The translations under genes and the position numbers were made by a program. Positions 8,430 to 18,237 of a stretch of 64,000 nt of DNA are shown here, piece after piece. Position 1 is the first letter of the stretch. Each line of letters begins with the position of its first letter. The notes beneath the pieces are model-generated. The model was not told the origin of the DNA. It saw only the letters and a list, made by a program, of their open reading frames with translations, and did not search any database. Origin of the DNA: Cyclobacteriaceae bacterium. GTDB taxonomy: Bacteria > Bacteroidota > Bacteroidia > Cytophagales > Cyclobacteriaceae. The stretch spans positions 42,330 to 106,329 of the forward strand of contig JAEUUE010000129.1 in assembly GCA_016787605.1 (NCBI GenBank), read 5' to 3'.

Positions 8430-11400
8430 TCATTCCTGTATCCGGACGAGGCGAAGTGAACCAACCACTTGTTTCTCCTTTTCCAGTTTCATGATATACA
8501 ATCCGGGCGCCAGCTTCTCTCCATTGATCTCTATCGTGGACTCCCCGGATGCCACATGGACACGCGTGGTGGATACCGTTCTTCCCATCACATCCTGGAG
8601 AACGACGGCCACTTCCCCAGGTTCGTTCATGGTAAAGCGGATCACGGTTTGTGTACGGAAGGGATTAGGGTAAGCAAGAATGGAGTGAGATTCCGGTTCA
8701 ACGGCACTCACTGGGTCCACCACTGCCACCGTGAAACTGGTTTCCTGTGAAGCGTTGTATTCATCCGTAGCAATTACTCGCACCGCGGTAAATCCGGCTT
8801 TCCGCGGTTCAACTGTGATGGTGTCCGGGGAAATCCGCAGGACTCGCGCCACGGTGGTGTCGCGTGAAATGGCCACCAAGGAGATCCTGTCTTGTTCGGC
8901 ATCGGAGAACTTGTTCAGTAACGACACGGGAAGCGCAGCATCCGTAAGGTTCATTCGCAGGTCTCGGAAATTATTGATCACCATGGGTGCGGTATTGGCC
9001 CGGATATGCAGTACCGCTGCCGCGGTAGTGTTGGGCACCATTTGGTCATTGGTTCGGATGTTGACCTGATGGCTCCGGGCAGATGCACTTCCAGGCAGGC
9101 TGGCCGGGTCAAAAGTGAAAACGACTTCAGACGAACTCGCAGCGGGAATGGAGTCGGCCATCGACGATGCCCTTAACCATGCCGGGAAGTCATCAGCAAA
9201 CGACCAATGCAGCGTTTGCTGCCCGGTGTTTTCCATGACAAGGGTATCTTTTTGAATGGCGGGCTTGACAGTGTAGGCCTCAACAATCTGATAGGCGATG
9301 CTCAGTCGCGGACCGCGGTATTCAACCCGCATCGTCACCGGGGTGATGGTTTCCGCGGCCAATGGATCATTGGTGGTAAGTTGCAGGAAGCCCTGGTAAG
9401 TACCCACCGCTTTTCCGCGTGCATCAAGGTTCAGGCCAATGGTCTGACTGCCGCCGGCAGGGATAATTCCGCTCAGCGGTGAGAGGCGGATCCAGGTGAG
9501 GAAGTCATTGGCGTCAAATAGGGCAAATCGGTTTCCGGGTTTACCCTGGATAAAGTAAACGCCACGGTTATAGGTTTGCGGGGCATAGGCCAGTCCGCCA
9601 TCGTCCAGCGGGAAGCGCGTGGTCCATGCGTTCCATTGATTGGTGGCGATGTCGTACTCATAAATGTTTCTTCCGCCATGAGAACCATAGGTGTAGTATC
9701 TCTTTCGGACCGGGTCAATGGTGCTCCCGATGACCGCCCCTTCGGGCAGCGGAGCGAGGTTTTCCCAGCGGGCGGCGGCAACATTGAACCGGGCAAACCG
9801 AGTGAAGCCGCGGCCCTCATGGACATAGATGTTCCCTTCGAGGAAGGAAAGGCCCCCTCGTCCGCTGAGGACGAATTCGGGAAGGGGAAGTTCGGTCCAT
9901 GTCTCCTCTTCAGGGTGATACACCCTGAAATGCCCACCGCCGGCTACATAGAGCAAGGTGCCGTCGGTCGCCAGGTTGGCGGTTCCGGAACCAAGGCCGT
10001 TCGGCAGGCTGCTCCAGGAATTGGTCATAAAGGAATATACTCCGATAGTGGTGTCAGCATCCAGGTAGGATACATAAAGCTTGTCATTGATGACGGCGGC
10101 TCCGGCGCTTTCGGAGCTGAACGGGGCATTGCTGGAGATCAGTTCCCAGGCACCAGCCCCCACCCAGATGCGATAAAGATTCGTGCTCCCTCTTTGCTGG
10201 GCATAGAGGGAGTTGTTATAGTAAACCAGGAAACTCATTGAGCCCGGGCTGGACGCCCGATCGGCCACACCCCACCCGGGTGCAGAAGGAGGAGCAATGT
10301 TTGCTTGTGCGGTCCACCGTAATTCTGACAGCCCTGAATTGTGAATGGTGAGTCTATAGTTGACGTCCGACTGGTACAGTGCAACGGTGTCAATCGATGT
10401 TTGGTCCGTTCGCAGGATTGGCGGCCAGCCTGAAGTTCCGCGGAGGGCAACGGTCCGCAACGGTTCGTCGGGATCATTGGAAAGAATATGGAGCGTGTCT
10501 GTTTGTGTCCCCGGTGCATCGGGGGCGAATCGGATGCTGATCGTCTTGCTGGATCCCGGAACAATCGAAATGGGAACCGGATCAAGAATCTGGAAAGTCG
10601 TGAGGCTGGACTGAATGGAATGAACCTCAAGCGGCAGAATCCCTGTGTTGCTGATCACCAGGGTCGTATCGTACGTCAGGCCCGTATATCGGTTTCCGAA
10701 ATCCAGCGGGTCTGTGGGGAGGGTGATGTTCGGCGCCGGCAGAATGGTCATTTCCACCTGGACATATTTCGGGAAGTCGAGGTAATGAGAAAACTCCACT
10801 TGGGTCTTGTGGATGCCTGCAGGGAAGGAGCCGGCAGACAGACTGATAACAATTTCTTTCTGATCACCGACCGGAATGATCGCAAAATCGGGAGTGGCTC
10901 GTGCCCACAATTTCCATCCACTCACATGCAAGCCTAGTTCACTGCCGCCCCCGTTGGATACCCAAACCGGAAATGAGGCGGTGGCACCCGAAATTACGGT
11001 TGCCCTCAGGGTATCTCCAGCAACGATAATGTCGGGTGGCGTGACGCCCTCACCGCTGAGTTGAATTTCAACGATACCCTCGTTGGGATCATTGGTGATC
11101 AGGCGGATTGTTCCTGACTTGGGCCCGGGAGAAACGGGAACAAGCGTGGCATAAGCATACTTTAATTGGCCCGGATAGATGGTGAAGGGCCCCGGGCTGA
11201 AAACAATTTCCGGGCTTGTTGATGTCACTTCAGTAACCTCCATGGGCGCCGTGCCTTTGTTGCGTATTTGGATCTGGAGTCCGCGTCCTTTGCCGATGTA
11301 CACGGGTCCGACGTTTCCGGATAGCGTATTCACGTCGATATCCGGGGCACCGGTGACATTGAGCACAACAGGAACGGTTCGGGTCATGGGAGGCCTGGCA

Positions 11401-14400
11401 CTCTCGATATCCACGAAGCCGGAGTATTGCCCTGCAAAAAGACCGCGCGCGCTTACGGAAACATCCAACGTTGTTGACGAGGGAGCAGCCAGCGATCCTT
11501 GTGTGTTGTTGAGCATTAACCACGGCGGCGAACCGGGTGTCTCGAGTCGGCCAAATTGGGTGCCTTGCTGTTGTGAAAAATAGATGCCGCTGATGCCATC
11601 GTTGCCCACAAAGGTGATCGCATCCGAAGGGGTAAACAGCGGGACCGTTTTCGTTGCCCAGGTCTCCGTGATTACATCGAAGATCTTTAACTCAGAACCG
11701 CTTACCGCGTAGTACTGACGGCTGCCGGTATCAAACGCATTTCCGAGCGACGCTCTTCCCGGCATCTCCGGAGCATATTCCCATTCATCGGCGGCCAGGA
11801 AGTAGCGGGCAAATGCGGTATTCCCATTTCCGGTGAACGCATTCCCCTGCTTGGCGTAGATCACGCCATTGGCGTAGGCCAGCGTTCCACCATCGGATTG
11901 GAGCGAAAAAGGAAGACTCCTCAGCCGTATGGTCGTGTCCGCCCTCGGGTCATACCTGCCAAACATGTTACTTCCGGCAAAGTAGAAATACCGGGAATCG
12001 CTGGTGACAGCCGTCGTGGTGCTCCCGGGATCCACCCGACTCCACGTGTTGGAGCTGATATCGAAAACATAGAAAGTCCCGGGCCACCAGACGTAAACCT
12101 TGTTGTCCACAAAGAAGGCCGCCTGGCCTCCGGCCACTGGCGCGGAAGGTAAGGTCTCCCAGTTATTGGTTTCGGGAGTATACCGGTAGAGGGAGCCTGT
12201 AGTCGCCGATTTGCCATAGACTTTCCCGGTCTGAGGATCAACGGTTAGTGCGCTGAGTGATGTTGGGCTGGGAGCTTTCAAAGTAAACTCGCCAGTGGCC
12301 ATTTGTTTTGGTGCCTCGAATAACGTTTGTCGCCCGCCGGGATTACCCGGTACCGTGGAAAGCCTCACGCGGGAATTCCAGTGCAAGACCGAACCCCCGG
12401 TGTTGGATACCTGCAAAGAGATGCGGGTGGTGTCGCCGGCATCGAGGTTCACGGTCCATTCGTTGGGCGTTACGTCGAGTCCGGGCGCAGGGTTGACGCG
12501 TGCGGTAAGCCCTACGGTAACTACGGGGTCATCGGGATCGTTGGATGTCAGTCGGAGCGTGCCGGAGGCCGCACCCAACACCGAGGGTGAGAAGCGGACC
12601 TGCACGAGTTGAGACGACCCGGGAGCAACAGAAAAGGAAGTCGGTGTCGCGGAGAAGCCCGCGCCGGTAGTTACAACGGAGGTGACATTTAGCGCGGCAA
12701 CGCCCGCATTCCGGATCACCACCGTGCTGTCCACAGGAAATCCCACGTACGTGGTATCGTAGTTCATTTGTTGATGACTGGGCAGAAGGCTGGGACTACT
12801 TAATACCGTCATGGTGGCGGGTATCGGTAGCTTGCGCCGTGCCGGGTCGTTGCTGAGGAGAGTAAGACTTGCCTGGTAGTTTCCGGCGGCCAAACCCCGT
12901 GAATCGAAGGTGACCGGCAAGTAGGAGGAACCTCCGGACGGAATCTGGAGTGCAGGACCAAACTTGAGCCAGTCATACTGATTTTCATCGGCGGCCAGGG
13001 CAGAGCTATTTATATAAAAAGTTCTCACCTCTTGCTGATCGCTCATCCGGATGCCATGAATTACCCCGTTGCTGATGATGTAGAGAATACCCTCGGCATC
13101 CGAATAACCCACGCCGGTCACCCCGCCCCATACGGAGATCCGGTTCACCTCTTGAAGGGAGGCGTTGACCTCACTCACGACAGATCCATCGCTCACAAAC
13201 CAGGTCCCGCGACTGCCGCCAAAACTCAACCCGCCATAATGCGAGGAATAGGGCATCGATAGCGTCCTGTACGTGGCCCCTGTTTCGAAATCCATCTCAA
13301 GTGTCTGGAGGGTGCTGTGGTGATGCACGTACAGAAATCCCGCTGAAAACCCCAGTCCATCAATGCCAGCCAAAGCAGCGAGTGTCCTGGAAGCAAGTAC
13401 ACGGCCGTCGGTGGCATCCAGTTTGTAGATTTTTCGCTTGGGTCCGTGAGCGAAATACAGGTGGGTGCCGTCGAAAGCGAGCCCGTTATACCCTCCTCCG
13501 GGTTCCGGCAAGGGAATGGAACGAAGTACCATGCCGGTCTGTGTGTTGAGCTCATCGATCCGCGTTGCCGATGCATCGATCGCAAAGAGGCGTCCCTTTA
13601 TCGAAGGATCAATGGATCGGAGACCAGTGCCGCTGCCCGAATAGGAGAGGGCATAGGCCTGGACAACGAGGGGACCCTCTCCGGCATTCTCGACCCGTAT
13701 CCTGCTCACCGCTGTATCACCGGCACCGATATTCCGGGTCAGCGGGGAGGAGTCGATGACCAGTACCGGGGGATTGGGAATGCGTACCGCAAGTAGATTG
13801 GAAAGAGTGGATAGGTTGTTGAACCGGTCGAAGCTCTTGATGGCGAAGTACAGGTTTTGACCGGAGGTAACCTGGGGTAAGGAAAACCGCACCACAGTGC
13901 CGGAAGATGGCGGCTTAGGCAGATCGCTTATTCTCGTGGCCTGGGAGAAGTTTGACTCATTGATGGGACTAGAGGAAACCCTGAGGTCAAATCCGTAGGA
14001 GCGCCCTTCGAAATTGCTGCTCCCGGTTGCCGTCCAGCGAAGGACGAGTGTATCATACCGAACCAGCTCAACGGCAAGGTCGCTGATGGCGGCAGGGGGG
14101 ACCAGGTCGGGAAGTTCCAGGGCGGCCGCTGCGTTCAATCTGCCGGCGCCCAACCTGGTACTGTAGATTGGATTATTCAATTCGATGGGATCAGCAGAAG
14201 ACTGGATCCGGATCCGAACCAGTTCGGGTGTCACACCAGGGCCGCCGTATTTGGATACCACCAGGGCGGCCACACCGGAAACATGCGGGCAAGCCATGGA
14301 GGTGCCGGAGGCGGCGCCGTAGTCGCCGTAAGCGGGCGGCAACGTGCTGAGAATGTCCGTCCCGGGGGCCGTGATGTCAATCTCGGGTCCATAATTGGAA

Positions 14401-15572
14401 AACCCGGCCTTTCGGTCAAACTGGTCGGACGCAGCCACGGCCATCACGGGGGGATAAGTGGCCGGATAAGCGACCGCACTATTCTGATTCCCGGCAGCAA
14501 AAATGACGATCCCGCCCGCGAGCGGACCCGTCTGTATGTTGCGGGTGAAGTTCTGATCGGTGTTGTCGAACCCTGCGCGGTTTATGAAGTATTCGATGGC
14601 GGCTTCAATGGCGGTGGATCCCCCTCCCCAACTGTTCTGAGATATGACCGCTCCATTGTCGGCGGCGTAGACCATGGCCTCCTCAAACCCGCCATTCTGG
14701 AAATTTCCGAACGTGGCCAAGGACATGAGTTTGACGCCATCCCCGGTACCCGAACCTCCTGCTATACCGGCGATTCCAATGCTGTTGTTGCTGACGGCTC
14801 CGATGACACCGGCCACATGCGTGCCATGGGGATCGGGATAGATGAAACGCGTCCGGTCGCCGAAGCCGTACCCGTTGTAGTCATCGATGTACCCGTTATT
14901 GTCATCGTCTCGTCCATTGGCCGGAATTTCGCCGGCATTAACCCACATGGCCCGGCTCAGTTCGGTGTGCCCCACGTCGATGCCGCCGTCGATTACGGCC
15001 ACAATCACGCTGGGTTTTCCGGCTTCAATCCTCCAGGCGGAAAGCAAATCGATATCGGCACCGATTTTACCATAGTTCTGACCGGTGTTGTCCAGGTTCC
15101 ACTGAAACTGAAAGAGCGGATCTGAAGTTCCATTGGGAAGGGTGGAGGGTGGGGATTCAAAGTCACCGCCAATGCGTGAATAGGGCTGGGGTTCCTCCAC
15201 TTTTTCAAAGTCACTCAATCGGCGAAACTCGCTGGCCACACGTCCGGCAGAGCGCTGTTTGGCGAATCGCACTTCGTACCAGAGGTCAAGGCCATAGGCC
15301 TGGTGCGCGGCTTCAAATTTCCCGGCCGGCGGAAAAATCCTTCGCACCGATTCAACCTGGTTAGCTTCTGCCACGGCATCGATCGCACGAATTCCAAATT
15401 GTTTTCCATTGCTCGGGGCAGTGAGCGCCCGCACAGAAGATCTTTTGAGCTTGACATGGAGAACCGTTTGACCGGAAGGCTGCGACTGACCGTAGGAGGG
15501 TAGGAAAACTCCTATGGCTGAAAGGAGGAGAACAAATTTCGCCAGCGTTCGAAAAAGCGGACCCAAGACCAT
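8430..15572 (-). CDS. giant subtilisin-like (S8) protease with beta-propeller and ASH repeats, T9SS cargo
   Basis: 2,380 residues. Order: signal peptide (1-29), a propeptide-like region (35-135), and a peptidase S8 domain (about 165-480) with Asp195 in VIDGG, His249 in HGTHVAG, oxyanion Asn362 and Ser425 in SGTSMACPH. The triad is complete. An FN3-like domain follows, then alternating ASH/HYDIN-type sandwiches (GTLRLTSNDPDDP, GTIRLITNDPNEG, DTLHILSNDPDEP) and three propeller-like blocks. The first block is NHL-like and the other two Kelch-like (GKVYGKSATTG, DKLYVSYLDAD). A Big/cadherin-like domain precedes a type A T9SS sorting tail (ILAYPNPFRTQT ... GLYIMKL). It should be exported across the inner membrane, secreted by T9SS and attached to the surface. 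A TATCTTTA box lies 5 nt before the ATG. Confidence 0.93.
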   Translation of the reverse strand: MVLGPLFRTLAKFVLLLSAIGVFLPSYGQSQPSGQTVLHVKLKRSSVRALTAPSNGKQFGIRAIDAVAEANQVESVRRIFPPAGKFEAAHQAYGLDLWYEVRFAKQRSAGRVASEFRRLSDFEKVEEPQPYSRIGGDFESPPSTLPNGTSDPLFQFQWNLDNTGQNYGKIGADIDLLSAWRIEAGKPSVIVAVIDGGIDVGHTELSRAMWVNAGEIPANGRDDDNNGYIDDYNGYGFGDRTRFIYPDPHGTHVAGVIGAVSNNSIGIAGIAGGSGTGDGVKLMSLATFGNFQNGGFEEAMVYAADNGAVISQNSWGGGSTAIEAAIEYFINRAGFDNTDQNFTRNIQTGPLAGGIVIFAAGNQNSAVAYPATYPPVMAVAASDQFDRKAGFSNYGPEIDITAPGTDILSTLPPAYGDYGAASGTSMACPHVSGVAALVVSKYGGPGVTPELVRIRIQSSADPIELNNPIYSTRLGAGRLNAAAALELPDLVPPAAISDLAVELVRYDTLVLRWTATGSSNFEGRSYGFDLRVSSSPINESNFSQATRISDLPKPPSSGTVVRFSLPQVTSGQNLYFAIKSFDRFNNLSTLSNLLAVRIPNPPVLVIDSSPLTRNIGAGDTAVSRIRVENAGEGPLVVQAYALSYSGSGTGLRSIDPSIKGRLFAIDASATRIDELNTQTGMVLRSIPLPEPGGGYNGLAFDGTHLYFAHGPKRKIYKLDATDGRVLASRTLAALAGIDGLGFSAGFLYVHHHSTLQTLEMDFETGATYRTLSMPYSSHYGGLSFGGSRGTWFVSDGSVVSEVNASLQEVNRISVWGGVTGVGYSDAEGILYIISNGVIHGIRMSDQQEVRTFYINSSALAADENQYDWLKFGPALQIPSGGSSYLPVTFDSRGLAAGNYQASLTLLSNDPARRKLPIPATMTVLSSPSLLPSHQQMNYDTTYVGFPVDSTVVIRNAGVAALNVTSVVTTGAGFSATPTSFSVAPGSSQLVQVRFSPSVLGAASGTLRLTSNDPDDPVVTVGLTARVNPAPGLDVTPNEWTVNLDAGDTTRISLQVSNTGGSVLHWNSRVRLSTVPGNPGGRQTLFEAPKQMATGEFTLKAPSPTSLSALTVDPQTGKVYGKSATTGSLYRYTPETNNWETLPSAPVAGGQAAFFVDNKVYVWWPGTFYVFDISSNTWSRVDPGSTTTAVTSDSRYFYFAGSNMFGRYDPRADTTIRLRSLPFSLQSDGGTLAYANGVIYAKQGNAFTGNGNTAFARYFLAADEWEYAPEMPGRASLGNAFDTGSRQYYAVSGSELKIFDVITETWATKTVPLFTPSDAITFVGNDGISGIYFSQQQGTQFGRLETPGSPPWLMLNNTQGSLAAPSSTTLDVSVSARGLFAGQYSGFVDIESARPPMTRTVPVVLNVTGAPDIDVNTLSGNVGPVYIGKGRGLQIQIRNKGTAPMEVTEVTSTSPEIVFSPGPFTIYPGQLKYAYATLVPVSPGPKSGTIRLITNDPNEGIVEIQLSGEGVTPPDIIVAGDTLRATVISGATASFPVWVSNGGGSELGLHVSGWKLWARATPDFAIIPVGDQKEIVISLSAGSFPAGIHKTQVEFSHYLDFPKYVQVEMTILPAPNITLPTDPLDFGNRYTGLTYDTTLVISNTGILPLEVHSIQSSLTTFQILDPVPISIVPGSSKTISIRFAPDAPGTQTDTLHILSNDPDEPLRTVALRGTSGWPPILRTDQTSIDTVALYQSDVNYRLTIHNSGLSELRWTAQANIAPPSAPGWGVADRASSPGSMSFLVYYNNSLYAQQRGSTNLYRIWVGAGAWELISSNAPFSSESAGAAVINDKLYVSYLDADTTIGVYSFMTNSWSSLPNGLGSGTANLATDGTLLYVAGGGHFRVYHPEEETWTELPLPEFVLSGRGGLSFLEGNIYVHEGRGFTRFARFNVAAARWENLAPLPEGAVIGSTIDPVRKRYYTYGSHGGRNIYEYDIATNQWNAWTTRFPLDDGGLAYAPQTYNRGVYFIQGKPGNRFALFDANDFLTWIRLSPLSGIIPAGGSQTIGLNLDARGKAVGTYQGFLQLTTNDPLAAETITPVTMRVEYRGPRLSIAYQIVEAYTVKPAIQKDTLVMENTGQQTLHWSFADDFPAWLRASSMADSIPAASSSEVVFTFDPASLPGSASARSHQVNIRTNDQMVPNTTAAAVLHIRANTAPMVINNFRDLRMNLTDAALPVSLLNKFSDAEQDRISLVAISRDTTVARVLRISPDTITVEPRKAGFTAVRVIATDEYNASQETSFTVAVVDPVSAVEPESHSILAYPNPFRTQTVIRFTMNEPGEVAVVLQDVMGRTVSTTRVHVASGESTIEINGEKLAPGLYIMKLEKEKQVVGSLRLVRIQE

Positions 15573-15577
15573 CGGGT

Positions 15578-15585
15578 TAAAGATA
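15578..15585 (-). promoter_or_regulatory. -7-like box TATCTTTA, 5 nt before the protease start
   Basis: On the minus strand TATCTTTA matches TAnnTTTG except for the last base. It ends 5 nt before the ATG at 15572, so the mRNA would carry almost no leader. Confidence 0.45.
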
Positions 15586-15606
15586 GTAAAACCCCATGGC
15601 TGACAT

Positions 15607-15629
15607 TACCCGGGTCTTTTTTCCGGGTA
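15607..15629. terminator. hairpin downstream of the ABC permease gene (weak terminator candidate)
   Basis: Arms TACCCGG and CCGGGTA (7 bp) enclose a 9-nt loop that is A-rich on the minus strand. It lies 69 nt past the stop of the permease gene at 15698 and before the protease promoter. There is no U-tract after it on the minus strand, so termination is only a guess. Confidence 0.35.
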
Positions 15630-15697
15630 GAATGAAAGGGAGTGGATTCTGCGAGTCCGTTCTGATTTCCGGGAACAGGCGCCCGGAGGTTGTTGAA

Positions 15698-18055
15698 CTA
15701 GTTCTCCCTAAGGCAATTCACCGGGTTCACATTCGAGGCCCGGATGGCTTGCGAGGCCACCGTCAGCCAGGCGATCACCAGGGCCAGTGCGCCGGCCAGG
15801 GCGAAGTAGCCGATGCCGAGGTCGATGTGGAACGCAAACCGATCCAGCCATTGCTTGAGCAACCAATAACTCGCCGGCAAACCCAACCCGATGGATAGCA
15901 GTACCATCCGGGTGAAATCGGCGGAGAGCAGCACAACTATGCTCGTCGATGATGAGCCTAGTGCCTTGCGGATGCCGATCTCCTTGGTCCGGCGTTCCGC
16001 GGTGAAAGTGGCGAGCCCGAATAAGCCCAGGCACGAAATCACGATGGCCATCGTAGCAAAGGAAAATGAGAGGGAAGCCACCCGCTGCTCGGCGGCGTAG
16101 AGCTTCCCGTATTCCTGGTCCTGCCACTGGTACTCAAAAGCGAAGCCGGGGTTAAGTGTGGAGTATATTCTTTGAATTCCTTCCAGCGCTTCTTTCTCCC
16201 GTCCACCTTCCAGCCGCACCATGGCGGTCCAGGTGTTGCGCGGGCTCAGGCGGAAGAACAGGGGAGCCACTTCTTCGTGCAGCGACTGGTAATGAAAGTT
16301 CTTTACCACGCCGATGATCTCCAGGTCGTATTGCCCCCAGAGCTTGATGTGCTTGCCGATCGGGTTTACCATGCCCATGGCTTCGATGCCGGCTTGGTTG
16401 AAGATGATCTTCGTGGTGTCGGCGCCAAATTCTTCCGAATACGCGCGGCCCTCCGCCATCTCGATACCCAGGGTCTCGATAGTGCCATAGTTCACAGCCA
16501 CGTTCTCAAACAGGATATTGGTCTCCGGGTCTTTCCCTTCCCATTCCAGCCCGCTGGTATTGTTGTTGCGGCCCAGGAGCTGGTTGCCGATACTTGTCGC
16601 CCCGGCCACCCCGGGCACACGACGCAGTTCAGTGAGAAATGTTTCTCGGCCTGCCCTCAGCTTTCCCTCTATGTAAATCTGGATAAGTCGATCCTTGTCG
16701 TATCCCAGGTTCTTGGTTTGTGCGAATTCAATTTGACGGTAGATGACCAGAACAGACACGATAAGGATGACAGAAAGAAAGAACTGGAAGACAACCAGCC
16801 CCTTGCGCGCCCACAGTTCACCCCATGAACCGGATACATTGCCCTTCAGCACCGAAGCCGGACGGAAGCCGGAGAGATAAAAGGCTGGATAGCTTCCGGC
16901 GAGTATGCCCGTAACGACCGTGATGGCAGCGGCCCAACCCAGAAGCTGCGGATCCAGGAGCGATAGTTGAATCTTCTTGTCGGTGATTTCATTGAACTTG
17001 GGGAGCAACAGCATGACGAGTACCAGGGAGAACAGGACGGACACCAGTGTCACCACCACTGATTCGCTAAGGAACTGGAGGATGAGCGACCCGCGCTGCG
17101 CGCCGACCGACTTTTTGATGCCCACTTCCTTGGCCTTCCGCGTGGCCCTGGCCGTGGAAAGGTTCATGAAGTTGATGCAGGCGATGAGGAGGATGAAGAT
17201 GGCGATGATGGAGAACAGCTGGACGTACTCGATGCGCCCGCCGACCTGCTTGCCATTCTCAAACCGCCCGTGGAGGTAGCGATCGGAGAAGTGATAAGCG
17301 AACAACTCCGTATTGGTCTCTTTGTTCTTGGTCTGCAGCCAGTTCTTGATTTTTTCAGAGAAGGCCGCCGCATCCGTCCCCTCTTTGAAGACCACGTAGG
17401 TGGAGGGCCCGTTGTTGCCCCACTCCAGCACCCAGTCGTTGGTTTTCTTAAAGTCCTCAAAGGAGAGGGTGAATTCGAATTGGATGGACGACGTGGCCGG
17501 CAGGTCCTCGAAGACGCCGCTGACCTGGTAGCTTTTGTCGTGCTGGAGTTCGACGGTTTTCCCCAACACGTCGGCCTCATCCTTAAAAAGTTTCCTGGCC
17601 AGAGAGCGGCTGATTACGATCGAGCGGTCATCCTTGAGCACCTGGTCGGCGGTTCCCTGCAAGAGGGGAAAGGAGAATATCTGGAAGTATTCAGGTCCGA
17701 CATACCAGCCTTTGGCCTTTACGCTGTGGTCATTGATGGATAGGGTAAAGTTGTTCACCCAGGTGGTGGTGGCTGCGTATTCTACCTCCGGGAATTCTGC
17801 CTTCAGGGTTTCCGCCAAAAGACCAGGGGTCGAGGTGGTGGTCATCGGTCCGTCGGCGTACATCTGGTGCTCCATGATCTGGTAAAGACGGGCGTCCTTT
17901 TCATGAAACTTGTTCATGCTTAATTCGTCGCTCACCCATAGAAAAATGAGCAGCGTACACGCCAGCCCGGTGGAAAGCCCCACGAGGTTGATGGTGAAGT
18001 AGCTTTTGGCCCGGAGGAAGTTGCGGTAGACCAGCAGGAGATAGTGCTTGACCAT
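15698..18055 (-). CDS. ABC transporter permease, MacB/FtsX type
   Basis: 785 residues. Starts MVKHYLLLVYRNFLRAKSYFTINLVGLSTGLA, the N-terminal helix and MacB periplasmic core domain typical of large Bacteroidota permeases. The first FtsX domain (about 280-480) has INFMNLSTARATRKAKEVGIKKSVGA. The second, at the C-terminus, has LFGLATFTAERRTKEIGIRKALGSS and a closing helix. About eight membrane helices in total. This family moves lipopeptides, antibiotics or lipoproteins mechanically, but needs an ATPase subunit, and none is encoded in the window. A second permease of the same type lies 1.2 kb upstream. The 182-bp upstream gap holds no clear promoter. Confidence 0.92.
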   Translation of the reverse strand: MVKHYLLLVYRNFLRAKSYFTINLVGLSTGLACTLLIFLWVSDELSMNKFHEKDARLYQIMEHQMYADGPMTTTSTPGLLAETLKAEFPEVEYAATTTWVNNFTLSINDHSVKAKGWYVGPEYFQIFSFPLLQGTADQVLKDDRSIVISRSLARKLFKDEADVLGKTVELQHDKSYQVSGVFEDLPATSSIQFEFTLSFEDFKKTNDWVLEWGNNGPSTYVVFKEGTDAAAFSEKIKNWLQTKNKETNTELFAYHFSDRYLHGRFENGKQVGGRIEYVQLFSIIAIFILLIACINFMNLSTARATRKAKEVGIKKSVGAQRGSLILQFLSESVVVTLVSVLFSLVLVMLLLPKFNEITDKKIQLSLLDPQLLGWAAAITVVTGILAGSYPAFYLSGFRPASVLKGNVSGSWGELWARKGLVVFQFFLSVILIVSVLVIYRQIEFAQTKNLGYDKDRLIQIYIEGKLRAGRETFLTELRRVPGVAGATSIGNQLLGRNNNTSGLEWEGKDPETNILFENVAVNYGTIETLGIEMAEGRAYSEEFGADTTKIIFNQAGIEAMGMVNPIGKHIKLWGQYDLEIIGVVKNFHYQSLHEEVAPLFFRLSPRNTWTAMVRLEGGREKEALEGIQRIYSTLNPGFAFEYQWQDQEYGKLYAAEQRVASLSFSFATMAIVISCLGLFGLATFTAERRTKEIGIRKALGSSSTSIVVLLSADFTRMVLLSIGLGLPASYWLLKQWLDRFAFHIDLGIGYFALAGALALVIAWLTVASQAIRASNVNPVNCLREN

Positions 18056-18237
18056 AAAATAGATTTCTTGACTAATAGACCGGGCGGACCGGGGAAAGTT
18101 GCGTGGGTGCAGCCAAAGGTACCGCGGGTTCAGGGCAGCCTTGCCGGCCCGACCACGAAAACCGCGTTATCGTCTACAGAAATGCCCACGCGCAACACCG
18201 GGTTGTTGTCCGATATCCGTGGGTACTGCCACCGGCG

